A stretch of 64,000 nt of DNA, from positions 434,001 through 498,000 of the forward strand of contig SNVD02012237.1 of the NCBI GenBank assembly GCA_013180625.2, written 5' to 3'. The DNA is from Boswellia sacra. Lineage: Eukaryota > Streptophyta > Magnoliopsida > Sapindales > Burseraceae. Under the pieces are notes generated by a model. That model saw only the letters and a list, made by a program, of their open reading frames with translations. It had not been told where the DNA came from and ran no database searches. Positions 23,850 to 35,758 of the stretch are shown piece by piece. Each line of letters begins with the position of its first letter. Within the stretch, counting starts at the first letter, position 1. The position numbers and the translations under genes are program-made.

Positions 23850-25015
23850 GAAAAGTATTTTGAAAACTTAGCATTTTTTTTCATGATTTTAGGACAAATT
23901 TTTCTGATGATAGCATAGAAAGTTGTGAGATGCATGATATAGTGCATGATTTTGCTCAATTTCTTACTAAGACTGAATTTTTAATCATAGATAATTATGA
24001 TGATTCTAAAGATTCTCAACTCCAAAAATTTTTAATAAAAAAGCTTGACATTTAGTGGTTGGATTTGAGAGTGTGGCGACTCATTTCCTACGTATATTAA
24101 TAATGCAAAAAATATGTGTAGTATTTTGTTGAATTTACCTGGCGTCTTAGATTAGATTTGAGTAATTGTGCATTAAAATGTTACCAAGAGAAATAAAACA
24201 ATTGATACATTGAGGTATCTTGATTTATTAGAAAATTTGAAATTATCAAAATTACCAAAGACATTATGCGACTTATATAATCTACAAATTTTAGATCTCA
24301 ATAATTGTTGGGCTTTTAAAAAATTGCCTCAAAGAGATTGGAAAATTAATTAACTTGGGCACTTGATAAACAAACGTGTTTGTTATTTCAGTCAGAGCCT
24401 CCAAAGGGAATTGAATGATTGACTTTTTGTCAGACTTTGACAGAATTCAGTGTATGTAGAAATGACAAGGATACCAAAGATAGTGGTCTTGAATATTTAG
24501 GAAACTCAAGCAATCTTTGAGGGTTTCTTGATATTATCATGCTGGGTGACGTGGGAAATGTCGCTAAGGTTAATAAAACGAACCTTCGGAATAAGAGAAA
24601 CCTCTTTCTTTGGGTTTATATTTTAGAAGGTATGGTGATGTGAGGGAGAATAGGAATAGGATTGATGAAGCTAGTTTTGAAGCCTTACAACTCCCTCCCA
24701 ATTTAGAGACATTGAAGATATATTATTAGAAAGGAAAAATTATATCATCAAATTGGATGGTATCATTAACCAAGTTGAGGTTTTATGTGTTTTCTGGGTG
24801 CATAAACTAAAAAGAGTGGGATATTATAAAGAAGAGAGATTAAGATATTACAATCATGTCGTGTCTTAATTCATTGTCAATTGCACATTGCTTTGCGTCA
24901 AAGTCACTGCCATATCACATTCTTCAACTTTCAACACTAAAACAATTGAAGATCATCAACTGCTCAATTTTACAAGAAAGTTACAAGGAGGAGATTGGAG
25001 AAGACTGGCCTAAAA
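23850..25015 (+). pseudogene. CC-NBS-LRR (NLR) resistance-gene pseudogene, C-terminal part
   Basis: An intracellular immune receptor of the RGA type, reduced to the end of the NB-ARC region and the LRRs. Visible in order: YFENLA and FFHDF, the MHD motif CEMHDIVHDFAQFLTK (23925-23972), LRR LRYLDLLENLKLSKLPKTL and LYNLQILDLNN (24207-24300), a degraded middle (NLRGFLDI near 24510), FEALQLPPNLETLKIYY (24680-24730), and the terminal SLPYHILQLSTLKQLKI ... EIGEDWPK (24910-25015). The P-loop and the rest of the nucleotide-binding domain are missing. Several stops and frameshifts occur. The family's last motif (after EDWPK, usually ISHIPNI) is displaced by two insertions and resumes at 31837. Confidence 0.85.
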
Positions 25016-25575
25016 TGTTAGAAAAATATTATAATTCACCAAATAACACATGCTCAACCAATAGTATAAACAAATAACAAAATAAACAACAAACATAAAA
25101 ACTATAAAAGCAAGTTAGAAAAATCTGGCCTGTGCTATGACAGGCATGCGTAAAGCGTTGTCCTAAAGCCAAAGAGTCCTCCCCTTCATACGGGTAAAAG
25201 ACGGTCCTTAAGGGCTCCAAGATACAACTCAATAGCTCTCAGCTACTCTCCTCAATGAGCACGATCATTGGAAGAATATGAACCAGTCTTGGAAGTCGTA
25301 GTTGCCAAATTATAGAATTTTGGAATTGAAAATGGGGGAGTGATGGCTTTGATGATTAGTCTCTAAAAATTGAACCTAAAGACCTCCTTATATACTAGGG
25401 TATCTAGACATTGTAGCCTATATGATTAATAGTGTAACTTCTATAACATAATGTGCTTATAAATTATGTAACCTACAAATGAAATTAAACTTTGTAACTC
25501 ATGCAATGAATTTTGTAACTCATGCACAATTAGGTTTTATAACTCATAAAATTTAAAACCTTTTTTATTTCAACA
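25016..25575 (-). repeat. Copia-3 3' LTR
   Basis: 560 bp, bounded by TGTTAG and CAACA on the plus strand (the element is read on the minus strand). It interrupts the NLR just after its EDWPK codons. Confidence 0.93.
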
Positions 25576-26239
25576 ATCCCCCACAAAAGGTTTGAAATTT
25601 TAAAAATTAATTTTGTAACCTTATATTATGCAATCAATATAGGTGCCTTTCGAGCTTGAACCTACACTTAGTGTTGATAGCATCTATTTGAGGTACCTGA
25701 GTGAACTATGTCTTGAACTCCGTTCCTTATCGACAAAGATTTGGTTTTTGTGGGTTAGCGCTATTTAAAGGCCATGCGCTCAATCTTGATTCTTATGAGA
25801 GTTTTTAGAAGACAGCTCAATCTTCACGGTCGCGGCCTCACGACGACTCTCACTTAGGTAAGTCCTCCAAAGGTATATGTGACCTATACCTTGTAAGAAA
25901 ATGCTTGCCTTGGACTTATTCAAGGTAAATATACATTTCCTTAATATCACATATAAAGCACTTTTGCCTTAGGGATGAACTAGAGTATATCTTCTCAAAG
26001 ATATCTCCATAATAGTAGTGCTTAATGAGTCACGTAATATGGATTGTTTTTATCCATTGAACCTCCTTCATGGGATCTCCAATCACAGAGGTTGGATTAC
26101 CTCCCTAGGTGACTCCCTTATGAGCTTAGGCCCATCCCCCTCAATAATTCTTTAGTAGCTTTCAAGGAAAGCCTTTTAGTTAACTGATCAGCAATATTTA
26201 ACTCAGACTTAATAAACTTCAAAGTTACAATGGCATTGC

Positions 26240-27666
26240 CTAAAAACTTCTTACAGACTTGTATCTCACTCTTATATGTCTACTCATCCTTTTGTTGGTG
26301 TGAGTTTGCTTCACCAAATCTATAACTGCTTTACAATCACAATGTATAGGAATAGACGACATATTCCTAACCATCAAAGGCATTTCCATGAAAAGACTCT
26401 TGATCCATTCAGCTTCTTTACAAGTAGTGTCTAAAGCTATGAGTTCAGACTCCATAGTACTTATAGAAATCAAGGTTTGTTTCTTCGAACACCAAGATAT
26501 AGCTGCTGCTCCTAAAAGAAACATATAACCACTTGTGGATTTAACATCTATATTATCTGTAATCCAATTAGCATCACTATATCTTTCGATAACATTTGAA
26601 ATCCTTTATAGCATAAAGAGTAATTAGTTGTTCCTTTAAGATATTTACACACTCTTTCTAAAGCAAGCCAATGCTCTTCACTAGGATTATGAGTATATCT
26701 ACTAAGTCTATCCAATGTATATGATATATCAGGCCTAGTTTTATTTGCTATGTATAACAAAGACCCTATAATTTGAGAATACCTTAATTGAGACAGTGGT
26801 TCTCCTTGATTGTTCTTTAACTCGACCTTACAATCATAAGGAGTAGATACCGACTTAGAATCAAAGTATCCAAACTTTTTTAACATTTTCTCAATAGATT
26901 TTTTTTTATCTACAGTAATACCCTTAGAAGTCTTCTTTATTCGCATGCCTAGAATCATATTTGCTTTACCCAAATCTTTCATATCAAAGTTTCTAGACAA
27001 ATAGGATTTTACATCATTTATTATCTCCAAGTTTGATCCAAAAATCAAAATATCATCTACATATAAACTCAAAATAACGTGTGCTCCATTAATCTCCTTA
27101 TAATATACACACTTATCATGTTCATTAATCATAAATCCATAACTTAAAACTACTTCATCAAACTTCTCATGCCATTGTTTTGGAGCTTGCTTTAGACCAT
27201 AAAGAGACTTAACTAACCTACAAACTTTGTGTTCTTGTCCTTTCACTATAAAACCTTCAGGTTGTTTCATATAAATTTCTTCATCTAAATTTCCATTTAG
27301 AAAAGCTGTCTTTACATCCATTTAATGAATAACTAATTTATGTATAGATGCTAAAGCTATCAAAATCCTAATTGTTGTAATACTAAAAACTGGTGAGTAA
27401 GTATCAAAATAGTCTATTCCTTCTCTTTGTGTAAATCCTTTAGCTACTAGCCTTGCTTTATACTTATCTATAGAACCATCCGATTTTAACTTCTTTCTAA
27501 AGACCCATTTACAATCTATTGCTTTATTCCCAGGTGGAAGATCCACTAAAACCCAAGTGTTGTTTTGAATTATAGATTCAAATTCACTATTTATAGATTC
27601 CTTCCAAAAAGGTGCATCAATTGAAGTTACAGCTTCTTTATAAGAATTAGGATCTCCTTCCACCAA
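26240..27666 (-). pseudogene. Copia-3 reverse transcriptase and RNase H
   Basis: Starting at 27666 with an upstream RT segment (WVFRKKLKSDG, KARLVAKGFTQREGIDY), the frame meets one TAA at 27322-27324 just before MDVKTAFLNG, consistent with a Gln codon mutated to stop. The RT palm continues (SLYGLKQAPKQWHEKF) with an intact LYVDDILIFGS near 27045-27077, to about 26560. A frameshift near 26590 leads to the RNase H frame (YSDANWITD, STMESELIALDTTCKEAEW) down to 26240. Two repairable lesions separate this from a full-length RT-RH, which copies element RNA in cytoplasmic particles. Confidence 0.92.
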
Positions 27667-29123
27667 GCAAGTCTAAAATTCTTCTCCAAAATTCTTTTCT
27701 TTTCTAGGTCTTTTACTCCTCCTAGGTTCAACTTATGATTCATCAACTGATAAATTAGTAAGTGTTTTCTCATTATCAATTGAAGTAGATGGACCACAAA
27801 TGGTTTTTTGAACTCTAGTTCTAAAAGAAAAAATATCTTCAAAATAAGTAGCTTCTCTAGCTTCTATGATTTTGTTATTAGATATTCCACTAACTTCAGA
27901 ATTTATAACTAAAAATATATTTGGATTACTATTTTGGGTGTATCCAATAAAAATTGCATCTATTGTTTTTGGTCCTATTTTCTTTCTCTTAGGCTCGGTA
28001 TACCAACCTTAGCTAAGCACCCCCACACTTTAAGGATTTTAAGATTAGGAACTCTTCTTTTCCAAATTTCATAAGGAGTTTTCTCTAAATCCTTAATCGT
28101 TATTCTATTCAATATAAAACATGCGGATAATATTGCTTCCCCCCACAAATTATCTGGTAAACCAGAACTTAACAACATAGAATTCACCATATCCATCAAA
28201 GTTCTATTTTTTCTCTCAGCAACCCCATTAGATTGTGGTGAGTAAGGTGGAGTTAACTCATGAATAATACCATTCTCTTCACAAAAAATACTTAAAGCAC
28301 TTAAAGTATACTCACCTCCTCTATCAGATCTCAGCTTCTTAATTCTTTTATCTAATTGATTTTCTACCTCATTTTTGTATACTTCGAATTTATCAAATAC
28401 CTCATCCTTAGTCTTAATCAAGTATACATAACAATACTTAGAACAATCATCGATAAATGTTACAAAGTATCTATTTCCTCCTCTAGTTGGTGATCGATTA
28501 GAATCACAAACATCACTATGTATAAGTTCTAAAACTTGGGTTGTCCTCTCAATCGACTTATAAGGCTTCCTAGGTTGTTTAGCTTGAACACAAATCTCAC
28601 ACTTGTGTTTAAAATCAATTATAGCTTTAGGCACTAAGTCAAGATCCATCATTCTTTTGATTTTCTTCAAGAAAACATGACCAAGTCTCCCATGCCAAAT
28701 ATTAGAAGTTTCAATATTAAAAACTTTGGAAACTTTATTAGATCTTGAAAAATTATTCAACTTAAATAAACCATCACAAACATAACCTTTACCCATAAAT
28801 ACATTATTTTTAGAGATTACAACTCTATTGGACTCTAAAACAATTTTGTATCCTTGTTGAACTAAAGAAGACCCACTAACAAGATTTCTTCTCACTTCAG
28901 GAACATAACGCACTTCCTTGAGAATTAAAGTATTTCCAGAGGTCATCTTCAATTCAATATCTCCAATCCCAAGTACTTGTGCGGTAGTATTATTGCCTAG
29001 GGTCACACTTCCTCCACTTGAGTTCTGATAATTTTTAAAATAACTTCTATAAGAACAAACACGAATATTCGCACCTGAATCTAACCACCATTCATTATTT
29101 TCATAAGTAAAATTGACACTCAA
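27667..29123 (-). pseudogene. Copia-3 protease and integrase
   Basis: The main open frame (27975-29123, 382 codons) starts with the aspartic protease (WWLDSGANIRVC), then GAG-pre-integrase (IWHGRLGHVFLKKI; H-H-C-C zinc ligands ending CEICVQAKQ), and then the integrase core: Asp in LIHSDVCD, Asp in LRSDRGGEY, Glu in NGVAERKNRT. All three catalytic acids are present. It ends in the region after LKVWGCLAKV by frameshift. The 300 bp down to 27667 carry the linker to RT with at least one stop. Confidence 0.92.
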
Positions 29124-30114
29124 AGAATTAGAATTATTATAGAATTAGAATTATTATACCTAATGAGGGGTTCATTTGGTTCACTTGGACTTCCTTCTTC
29201 CAAGACATGTACTTGATCCTTTTGATCTTTATGATGTTGCTTGGGCTTAGATTTGTGGGCTTCTATCTTTTTGTAAAAACAATCCTTTGCCACATGATTA
29301 GATCTTCCACAAACATAGCAAATCCTATCCCCTTTGCCTTTAGAATTCTTAGACCTATTATGTTGATTATTCTTATTCTTAAAGCTCCTTCTCCTAGGTT
29401 GAAAACCATTTCTCTTATTGTTCTTGAAATTCCTTGTGTTTTCAACTAAGTTTACTTTAGTACTTTCAATTTTATTAATAGTACCAACTCTATTATTTTC
29501 TTCAATTTTAAGTGAGTTAATCACTTGTGTCATGGAAAGAGTTCCTTGTCTATGTTTTAAAGATTTGAAAAAATCAGACCAAGTAGGAGGTAACTTTTCT
29601 ATCAAACATGACACCTTAAAATCTTCACTAAGAGTCGTACCATTTTTCTCAACTCTTCTCAAAAGTTCTTGGAACTCATGAATTTGATCTCTAATAGGCT
29701 TAGAATCTACCATTTTATAAAGATTAAATTTTGAAACAGCAAATCTATCTAGACTAGTGTCTTCTATCCCATAAACGGCTTCAAGAGTGTTCTACAATTC
29801 TAAGGTATTTTTGGTAGTTTCATAAACATCATAGAGATGATCTGATAAAGCACTTAATATTCTATTGTGACAATGATAATCTATCTCCTCTTTTGACATT
29901 TGAGTTGTGGAAGTAGAAGTGGAACTAGAGGCTTCTTGGGTTGTAGATGTATTGCTAGGTTAACTAGATGGTTCACTAGGTTGACTAGTTGGTTCAATAG
30001 CCGAAATTAAACCTAGAACAGTGAGCCAATTTTCAATTGTCTTTGCCATCTCCTAAAATTTTGTCCATTAAATTTTTCAAGTTTTATACTATTTGCTTCC
30101 TCAATCTTATTCAT
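29120..30114 (-). pseudogene. Copia-3 gag
   Basis: Gag starts at an ATG at 30114 (MNKIEEANSIKLEKFNGQNF, then RRWQ), is shifted near 30010-29960, and continues through a UBN2-type capsid region. The longest open piece is 29120-29713 (197 codons; LRRVEKNGTTLSEDFKVSCL, KLPPTWSDFFKSL). It carries a complete zinc knuckle CYVCGRSNHVAKDC. Gag builds the virus-like particle and binds RNA. The frame joins pol through a 17-bp tandem duplication (29124-29157) that shifts it. Confidence 0.88.
29124..29157. repeat. 17-bp tandem duplication causing a gag/pol frameshift
   Basis: AGAATTAGAATTATTAT occurs twice head to tail (29124-29140, 29141-29157). Seventeen is not a multiple of three, so gag and pol, otherwise one frame, are separated. 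Confidence 0.9.
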
Positions 30115-30824
30115 TGTCTTTGCACTAAAATATCTAGAAGCAAAGGAAATAACTAATATAAATCTGCACACAATATATAAAATAAATGTCACAAAATATT
30201 CAATATGCAATTAATAAAAATTTCAAACTAATTAAACAATTAGTAGACACTTATGAAAAATATGTAACTGATAATTAAATTAAATAACTATTTTAAATTT
30301 GAAAGCAAAATAAAACCATTTAGAGTTTTTAAAACTAATAAATTAATAAAAGTTATAACTACTTTAGTATCATAAATATTTTAGAGTTGTAACAGAAACG
30401 TAAATATTTAAGATAAAAGTAATGTAACTTTCAATTTTATATATAAAATATAATGCATTAAAAATTGTAATAGAAACTTAAATATATAAAAAAAATGTAA
30501 CCTTCAGTTTTATAAATAAAATTTAATGCATTAACAATTTCAAATTTTGTCTAAATAATTTATTATTCTATTGCAAACATAACTTCAAGTCTTAAATGAA
30601 TTTAAAACAAACTTTAAGAAATAATTATGATATGTAGGAAAATACTTTGTAAGTCACCTTGCAATAATATATATATTTTAAATCAAACCAAGCAATGATT
30701 TATTAATTAAATATTATATTATAATAAATACACACACAATTATATAATTGGAATAAACAAATTAAAATTTATAAAATATATATGAATATCAAAACAAACG
30801 AGTGATTAATCTTTGGCTTTAGAT
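30115..30824 (-). other. Copia-3 untranslated leader
   Basis: AT-rich leader between the 5' LTR and the gag start, with no open frame of note. Directly next to the LTR (30810-30823) lies TCTTTGGCTTTAGA (plus strand), the exact reverse complement of 30971-30984 inside the LTR. Confidence 0.7.
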
Positions 30825-31384
30825 TGTTAGAAAAATATTATAATTCACCAAATAACACATGCTCAACCAATATTATAAACAAATAACAAAATAAATAACA
30901 AACATAAAAACTATAAAAGCAAGTTAGAAAAATCTGGCTTGTGCTATGAGAGGCACGCGTAAAGAATTGTTCTAAAGCCAAAGAGTCATTCCCTTCGTAC
31001 AGGTAAAAGACGGTCCTCAATGGCTCCAAGATACAACACAATAGCTCTTAGCCACTCTCCTCGATGAGCACGATCACCGAAAGAATATGAACCAGTCTTG
31101 GAAGTCGTAGTTGCAAAATTATAGAATTTTGGAATTGAAAATGGGAGAGTGATGGCTTTGATGATTAGTCTCTAAAAATTAAACTTAAAGACCTCCTTAT
31201 ATACTAGTGTATCTAGATATTGTAACCTATATGATTAATAGTGTAACTCCTATAACATAACGTGCTTATAAATTATGAAACCTATAAATGAAATTAAACT
31301 TTGTAACTCATGCAATGAATTTTGTAACTCATGCACAATTAGGTTGTATAACTCATAAAATTTAAAACCTTTTTTATTCCAACA
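30825..31384 (-). repeat. Copia-3 5' LTR
   Basis: 560 bp. A TATA-like CTTATATAC-type site is read on the minus strand at 31195-31203 (TATATAAGG). Differences from the left LTR are scattered point changes without length change. Confidence 0.93.
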
Positions 31385-31389
31385 TAAAA

Positions 31390-31860
31390 CCCTCCATTAC
31401 GATCCCACATCAACTAAGCATGAGATTAGTTAGTGGTATAGCTAGGATCCTACATCGATTAAGTATGAGATTAGTTGGTAGCTCATAAGCCTATGGACTT
31501 TCTCCCCTTACAAGCTGGTTTTTAAAAGTGAGTTCTGCCCATGGGTTTGTAACAACTGGTATCAGAGATGCCCCTGCGAGACCAACATTGTGGAAGGGGC
31601 GACCTGGGAAGGCCAGAGTGGGCCACCCAGAACGGCCCGCCATGGATGTCGGTGTCAGAGGCGTGGTGCTGTGTTACGATCCCACATCAACTAAGTATGG
31701 TATAAGTTCGTGGTATCGGTAGGATCCCACAACGACTAAGTATGGGATTAGTTGGTGCCTTATAAGCCTACAGGCTCCCTCCCCTTACAAGCCGGTTTCT
31801 AAGGGTAAATTATACCTATGGGTTTGTAACACCCTCGCATTCCTAACACTAAAATTTGTT
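31390..31860 (+). other. Residual NLR 3' end around the TRIM
   Basis: 31390-31394 is the CCCTC target copy left of the TRIM. From 31832 CCCTCGCATTCCTAACAC resumes the host sequence. Read after the EDWPK codons and allowing a small deletion, it resembles the family's terminal S-H-(I)-P-N, so this is the former end of the NLR coding sequence plus its 3' UTR. Confidence 0.6.
31395..31831 (+). mobile_element. TRIM (terminal-repeat retrotransposon in miniature)
   Basis: 437 bp: two 160-bp LTRs (31395-31554, 31672-31831) around a 117-bp GC-rich interior. A tRNA-Met-type primer site TGGTATCAGAGA (31557-31568) follows the left LTR. TSD CCCTC lies on both sides (31390-31394, 31832-31836). No coding capacity; it must have moved using another element's enzymes. 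The right LTR starts canonically with TG, while the left LTR starts with CA at the same place. I see no 5S rRNA-like block, so it is not the Cassandra type. Confidence 0.93.
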
Positions 31861-32679
31861 AGTGATTTTTAAGAGCTCTACTTCGTCAGTTATTGTGGAT
31901 ACTATGATTGATGTCATGGAGTCATTGATTAATAGTATACATAATTTCTCCTCTTTCACTTTTGTGCTTGAATTTTTTATTCTAATATTTAGATTTTGAT
32001 ATGTTTAAAACGTCATTGAGTGGACGTAATGAGAGATCATGATATAGCAAGATGCCATATGGTGATATCAGTGACGGAGTCAGAAAAGTGAATCAGTGGG
32101 GACAATTTTGAATGTAATAAAAATAAAAATATGATATATAATAAATAGGCTTTCTTTAATACATTATTATATATTAAAAATATATAATACTAAATATTTG
32201 ATAACTAAGTAAAAAGTATGAAGATTACATATTAATTTTAAAACTTATCTCTTTTTGTAATTACGTTTTAGTTTTAAGAATATAATATGCAAATGTTTGT
32301 CTTATAGTTAATCTCAATTGATAATAAACTTGGCAATCAATTAAAAATAATCAATTAAAAAAAATGGTATGTTAAAAGTGAATAGTTAATTCCAAGTTAA
32401 TTTCATAGATTAGAAGTAGTTATTCTTTAATTAACAATGAATATAAATTATATAAAAAACAAAATATACAAAGAAAAAGGAGTTTTACTAGATATAAGTC
32501 GGTAGACCTTGTTAATAATTTAAATGATGTAATTTTATATTTTAAATGATGAGTTCGTTGGGTCAAGGTTAACACATTTTATGGAAAAGGATTTGACAAA
32601 TGCATTCATAAGTTTTGGGGGAAAGGTGAAATTAATTAAGCTAAAAGGACCATGAAAAAATTTTTTATAACCGATAAAA
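31861..32679. other. AT-rich intergenic DNA
   Basis: No recognisable gene or element boundary. Poly-A/T rich. Confidence 0.55.
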
Positions 32680-33236
32680 TGTTGAGTTTGGCTCATATGC
32701 AAGTGGGAGAGATCCCACATTGGTTAAGTTGTAAAGCTTGGGTCTCATGTGGGCTTATAAATAAAGCCATGTGGGAGATGTTTAGTTGTCCCATTGAAAA
32801 TTCTCCTCTATCCCCTATATTTGTAAGGTCTCACATATAAGATCTCATAGTTTAAGGACCTTTCATTAAGGACCTTAAAGTTTGTAATATTTGTTTTTTT
32901 CCCTTTGATTTTGAGTATTTGTAGTATTATCCAATTATTTAGGTAATTACAGTTTGGCCCAACTATTCGGATAATTGCAGTTTGGCCTAATAGTTATGGT
33001 ATTTGTATTATAGCCCAAAAGTTTGTAATTCTCTTTGAAGATAGTGGAAGGTTTCTTCAGTGGCCTCCGAGGACGTAGGTACTAATACCGAACCTCGTTA
33101 AATCTTGGTGTTCTTTCTATTTTGCATTGTTGGTTGATTGGTTGCCTCTTTAGTTGCTATTATATTCAATTATCTAGCATAGTTTGTGGTTGTGCATTTG
33201 GTTGATTTGTTAGTGTTGCTTCCGCTTTGCGCAACA
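32680..33236 (+). repeat. Copia-4 5' LTR
   Basis: 557 bp, with TATA box TATAAATA at 32756-32763. It ends GCGCAACA and is followed by the primer site. Confidence 0.93.
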
Positions 33237-33401
33237 ATTGGTGTCAGAGACTAAGGTTTTGGGTAGTGAGTGGCCATTTCATTGAAGCACTTACTACTAT
33301 TCTGGGCTGTTGAATTTGGATTGCTAACTATTGAATATAATAGTTTGTTTGGAGCTTGGTTATTGGTGATTTGTGTACCAAGCTTATTTGTGGAGGCAGT
33401 G

Positions 33402-34220
33402 ATGGCTTCATCGTAAACTGTACTGGAGAAGACAGTGACTGTGACAAATGCAAAAATAGATGTTGAAAAATTTGATGGTCGAAATAATTTCGGCTTATGA
33501 TAGAGTGAGGTGTTGGACGGGTTGTACCAGCAAGATTTGGATATTGTTCTGGAAGAATCAAAACCAGAAGATATCAGGGCAAGAGATTGGGACAGGCTGA
33601 ATATAAAACCTTGTGGGTTGATTCGCTTTTGCTTGTGCAGAGAACAAAAGTATCCGTTTACAAAAGAGACATCTACCAGCAAACTATGGAAGGCGCTAGA
33701 AAACAAATATATGAAGAAAAGCAATGAGAATTGACTGCATCTATTGAAGAGATTGTTCTGTCTTCAGTTGAAACTAGGTACGAGCATCAGTTCTCATATT
33801 GATGAGTTCAATAAGTTAATTGTTGATTTGTTAAACTTAGACGAAACCTTCAAAGATGAAATTAAGGCGATGTTATTGATTGGCTCACTTCTGGACGAAT
33901 TAGATCATTTGTGCATTACTCTTATCCATGGAAAAGATAAACTGTCTTTTGAAGAAGTTTGTTCTGCTTTGTTGAATTATCAAATTCGTAAGAAAGATCA
34001 AAGGGAACATGGGGATGAGTCAGTAGATGCATTCACAATGAGAGGGCGTAGTCAAAGTAGGAAACCAGGAAAAAGGAAAAAATCTTGGTTGAAGGGTAGA
34101 TTAGGAAAAGATGAGTGTGCCTTTTGTTGTGAGAAAGGACATTGGAAAAAAGATTGTCCTAAGTTGAAAAAGAAAGATAAGGGCAAGGCTGTTTCTGAAG
34201 CATGTGTTGTTAAGCGTAAG
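33402..34220 (+). pseudogene. Copia-4 gag
   Basis: Gag starts at ATG 33402 but has TAA at the fifth codon and a TGA-TAG pair near 33498, so it cannot be translated from its start. Open pieces are 33510-33734 and the start of 33744-34895; the break between them is a single stop (TGA near 33732). The capsid region (HIDEFNKLIVDLLNLDE, LSFEEVCSALLNYQ) is followed by a basic linker and a zinc knuckle CAFCCEKGHWKKDC. Tork-lineage by resemblance. Confidence 0.9.
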
Positions 34221-35653
34221 GATGATAGTGATTCATATTTATGTCTAGTTGGTCATCCATCCACTTCTGGTTCTGATGAGTGGATTATGGATTCGGGTTG
34301 TACTTATCATATGTGTCCATATAGGGAATGGTTATTTCAGTTTGAAGAGCTTGATGGTGGAGTTGTGTATATGGGCAATGATGATATTTGCCATACTGCT
34401 GGTATAGGTTTGATCCGATTGAGGAATCATGATGGACTGACTAGAGTTCTGACAGATGTTCGGCATGTACTGAAGTTGAAGAAGAATCTCATCTCTTTGG
34501 GAGCCTTGGAATCTAAAGGCTATCCAGTATCTATTCGAGATGGTATTCTGAGGGTCACTTCAGGCGCTCTTATGGTATTGAAAGGCACTAGGAGGAATAA
34601 CTTGTATTACTATAATGATAGTATATTTATTAGATCAGCGGCTATGGTTTCTGATAATGATACAGATTCAGAGATCACGAGATTGTGGCATATGCGTTTG
34701 GGACATGCAGGTGAGAAAGCCTTATTCAGTTTGGTGAAGCGAGCCTTGTGCAAAGATCTGCAAGCTGGATTTTGTGAGCATTGTGCTCTGGGAAAGCAGA
34801 AGAGAGTGAAATTTGGTACCGCTATTCATAATATCGAGGGTATTCTTGATTATGTTCACTCAGATGTGTGGGACCTATCAAAACCACATCGATAGGAGGT
34901 AGGCACTACTTTGTTACTTTTGTTGATGACTTTTCCAGAAGAACTTGGGTGTACTGTTTGAAATCAAAAGATGATGTACTTGGTACTTTCCTTAAGTGGA
35001 AAAAGATGATTGAGACACAAACTGGCAAAAAGATCAAGCATCTCAGAACAGACAATGGTAATGAGTATTGCAGTGATCAGTTTTTAAAATTGTGTCAAGA
35101 TAAAGTTATTGTACATCATTTTACTGTTAGAGGTACACCACAGCAAAATGGGGTGGCAGAATGCATGAACCAAACATTGCTGGAGAAAGTTCGATGTATG
35201 TTGTCCAATGCTGGGTTGGGCAAAGAATTTTGGGCTGAGGCTGTGACTTATGCGTGTCATCTCATTAATCATCTACCTTCAGCTGCTATTGGTGATAGAA
35301 CTCCATTAGAGGTATGGTTTGGATAACCTGTTTCTAGTTATGATTCTTTGTATGTTTTTTATTCTACTGCATATTATCATTTGAAAGAATCTAAGCTGGA
35401 TCCTAGAGCCAAGAAAGCGATTTTCTTGGGATTTGCTTCAGGAGTAAAAGGATATTGTCTTTCGTGTCCTAGTTGGAGGAAGATTGTATCCAGTCGAGAT
35501 ATAACATTTGATGAGTCTTTAATGTTGAAGAAATCAGAAAACCAGACAAAGGTGAATGGTACTCCACAGCAGGTGGAGTTTGAAACAACAACATTGAACC
35601 CAGTTACATCTGTTGAGACAGATGATGGTAGTCCTATGACAGAGGAGGATTAG
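34221..35653 (+). pseudogene. Copia-4 protease and integrase
   Basis: Protease: WIMDSGCTYHMCP near 34282-34320 with the catalytic Asp. GAG-pre-integrase: LWHMRLGHAGEKA with H-H-C-C ligands to CEHCALGKQK. The integrase core begins at YVHSDVW (34853) and is shifted between 34868 and 34895. The second frame holds LRTDNGNEYC and NGVAECMNQTLLEK, where the catalytic Glu is kept but two usual Arg are Cys and Gln. A TAA at 35325 ends this piece; 35348-35653 continues the integrase C-terminal region. Confidence 0.9.
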
Positions 35654-35758
35654 GGAGATGATGGAGAGGGTTCTACTCAGGAACCTCAACAGCAACAAGA
35701 ATCTATTGCAGTTGATAGGCCAAGACGTGATATTCGCAGACCTGCTTGATTTGCTGAT

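Larger units (their letters stand above)
25016..31384 (-). mobile_element. Copia-3: nearly complete Ty1/copia element in the NLR
   Basis: 6,369 bp with 560-bp LTRs at 25016-25575 and 30825-31384 and a perfect TSD TAAAA (25011-25015, 31385-31389). Coding strand is minus, so the right LTR is the 5' LTR. The polypurine tract (minus TTTTGTGGGGGAT) abuts the left LTR at 25576. The place where a primer site should lie (minus strand, from 30824) lacks the usual TGG. Gag-pol is close to full length with only a few lesions, and the RT YVDD is intact, so this insertion is younger than Copia-1. Confidence 0.95.

Noticed and set aside
23489..23959. 156-codon Phe/Leu-rich minus frame
   Set aside because: Contains the 45-bp direct repeat and overlaps the NLR start on the other strand; no domain.
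30800..30824. tRNA-Met primer site for Copia-3
   Set aside because: TGGTATCAGAG is absent near the 5' LTR; no TGG lies in the expected place.
31395..31831. Cassandra-type TRIM
   Set aside because: No 5S rRNA-like promoter block in the 160-bp LTRs.
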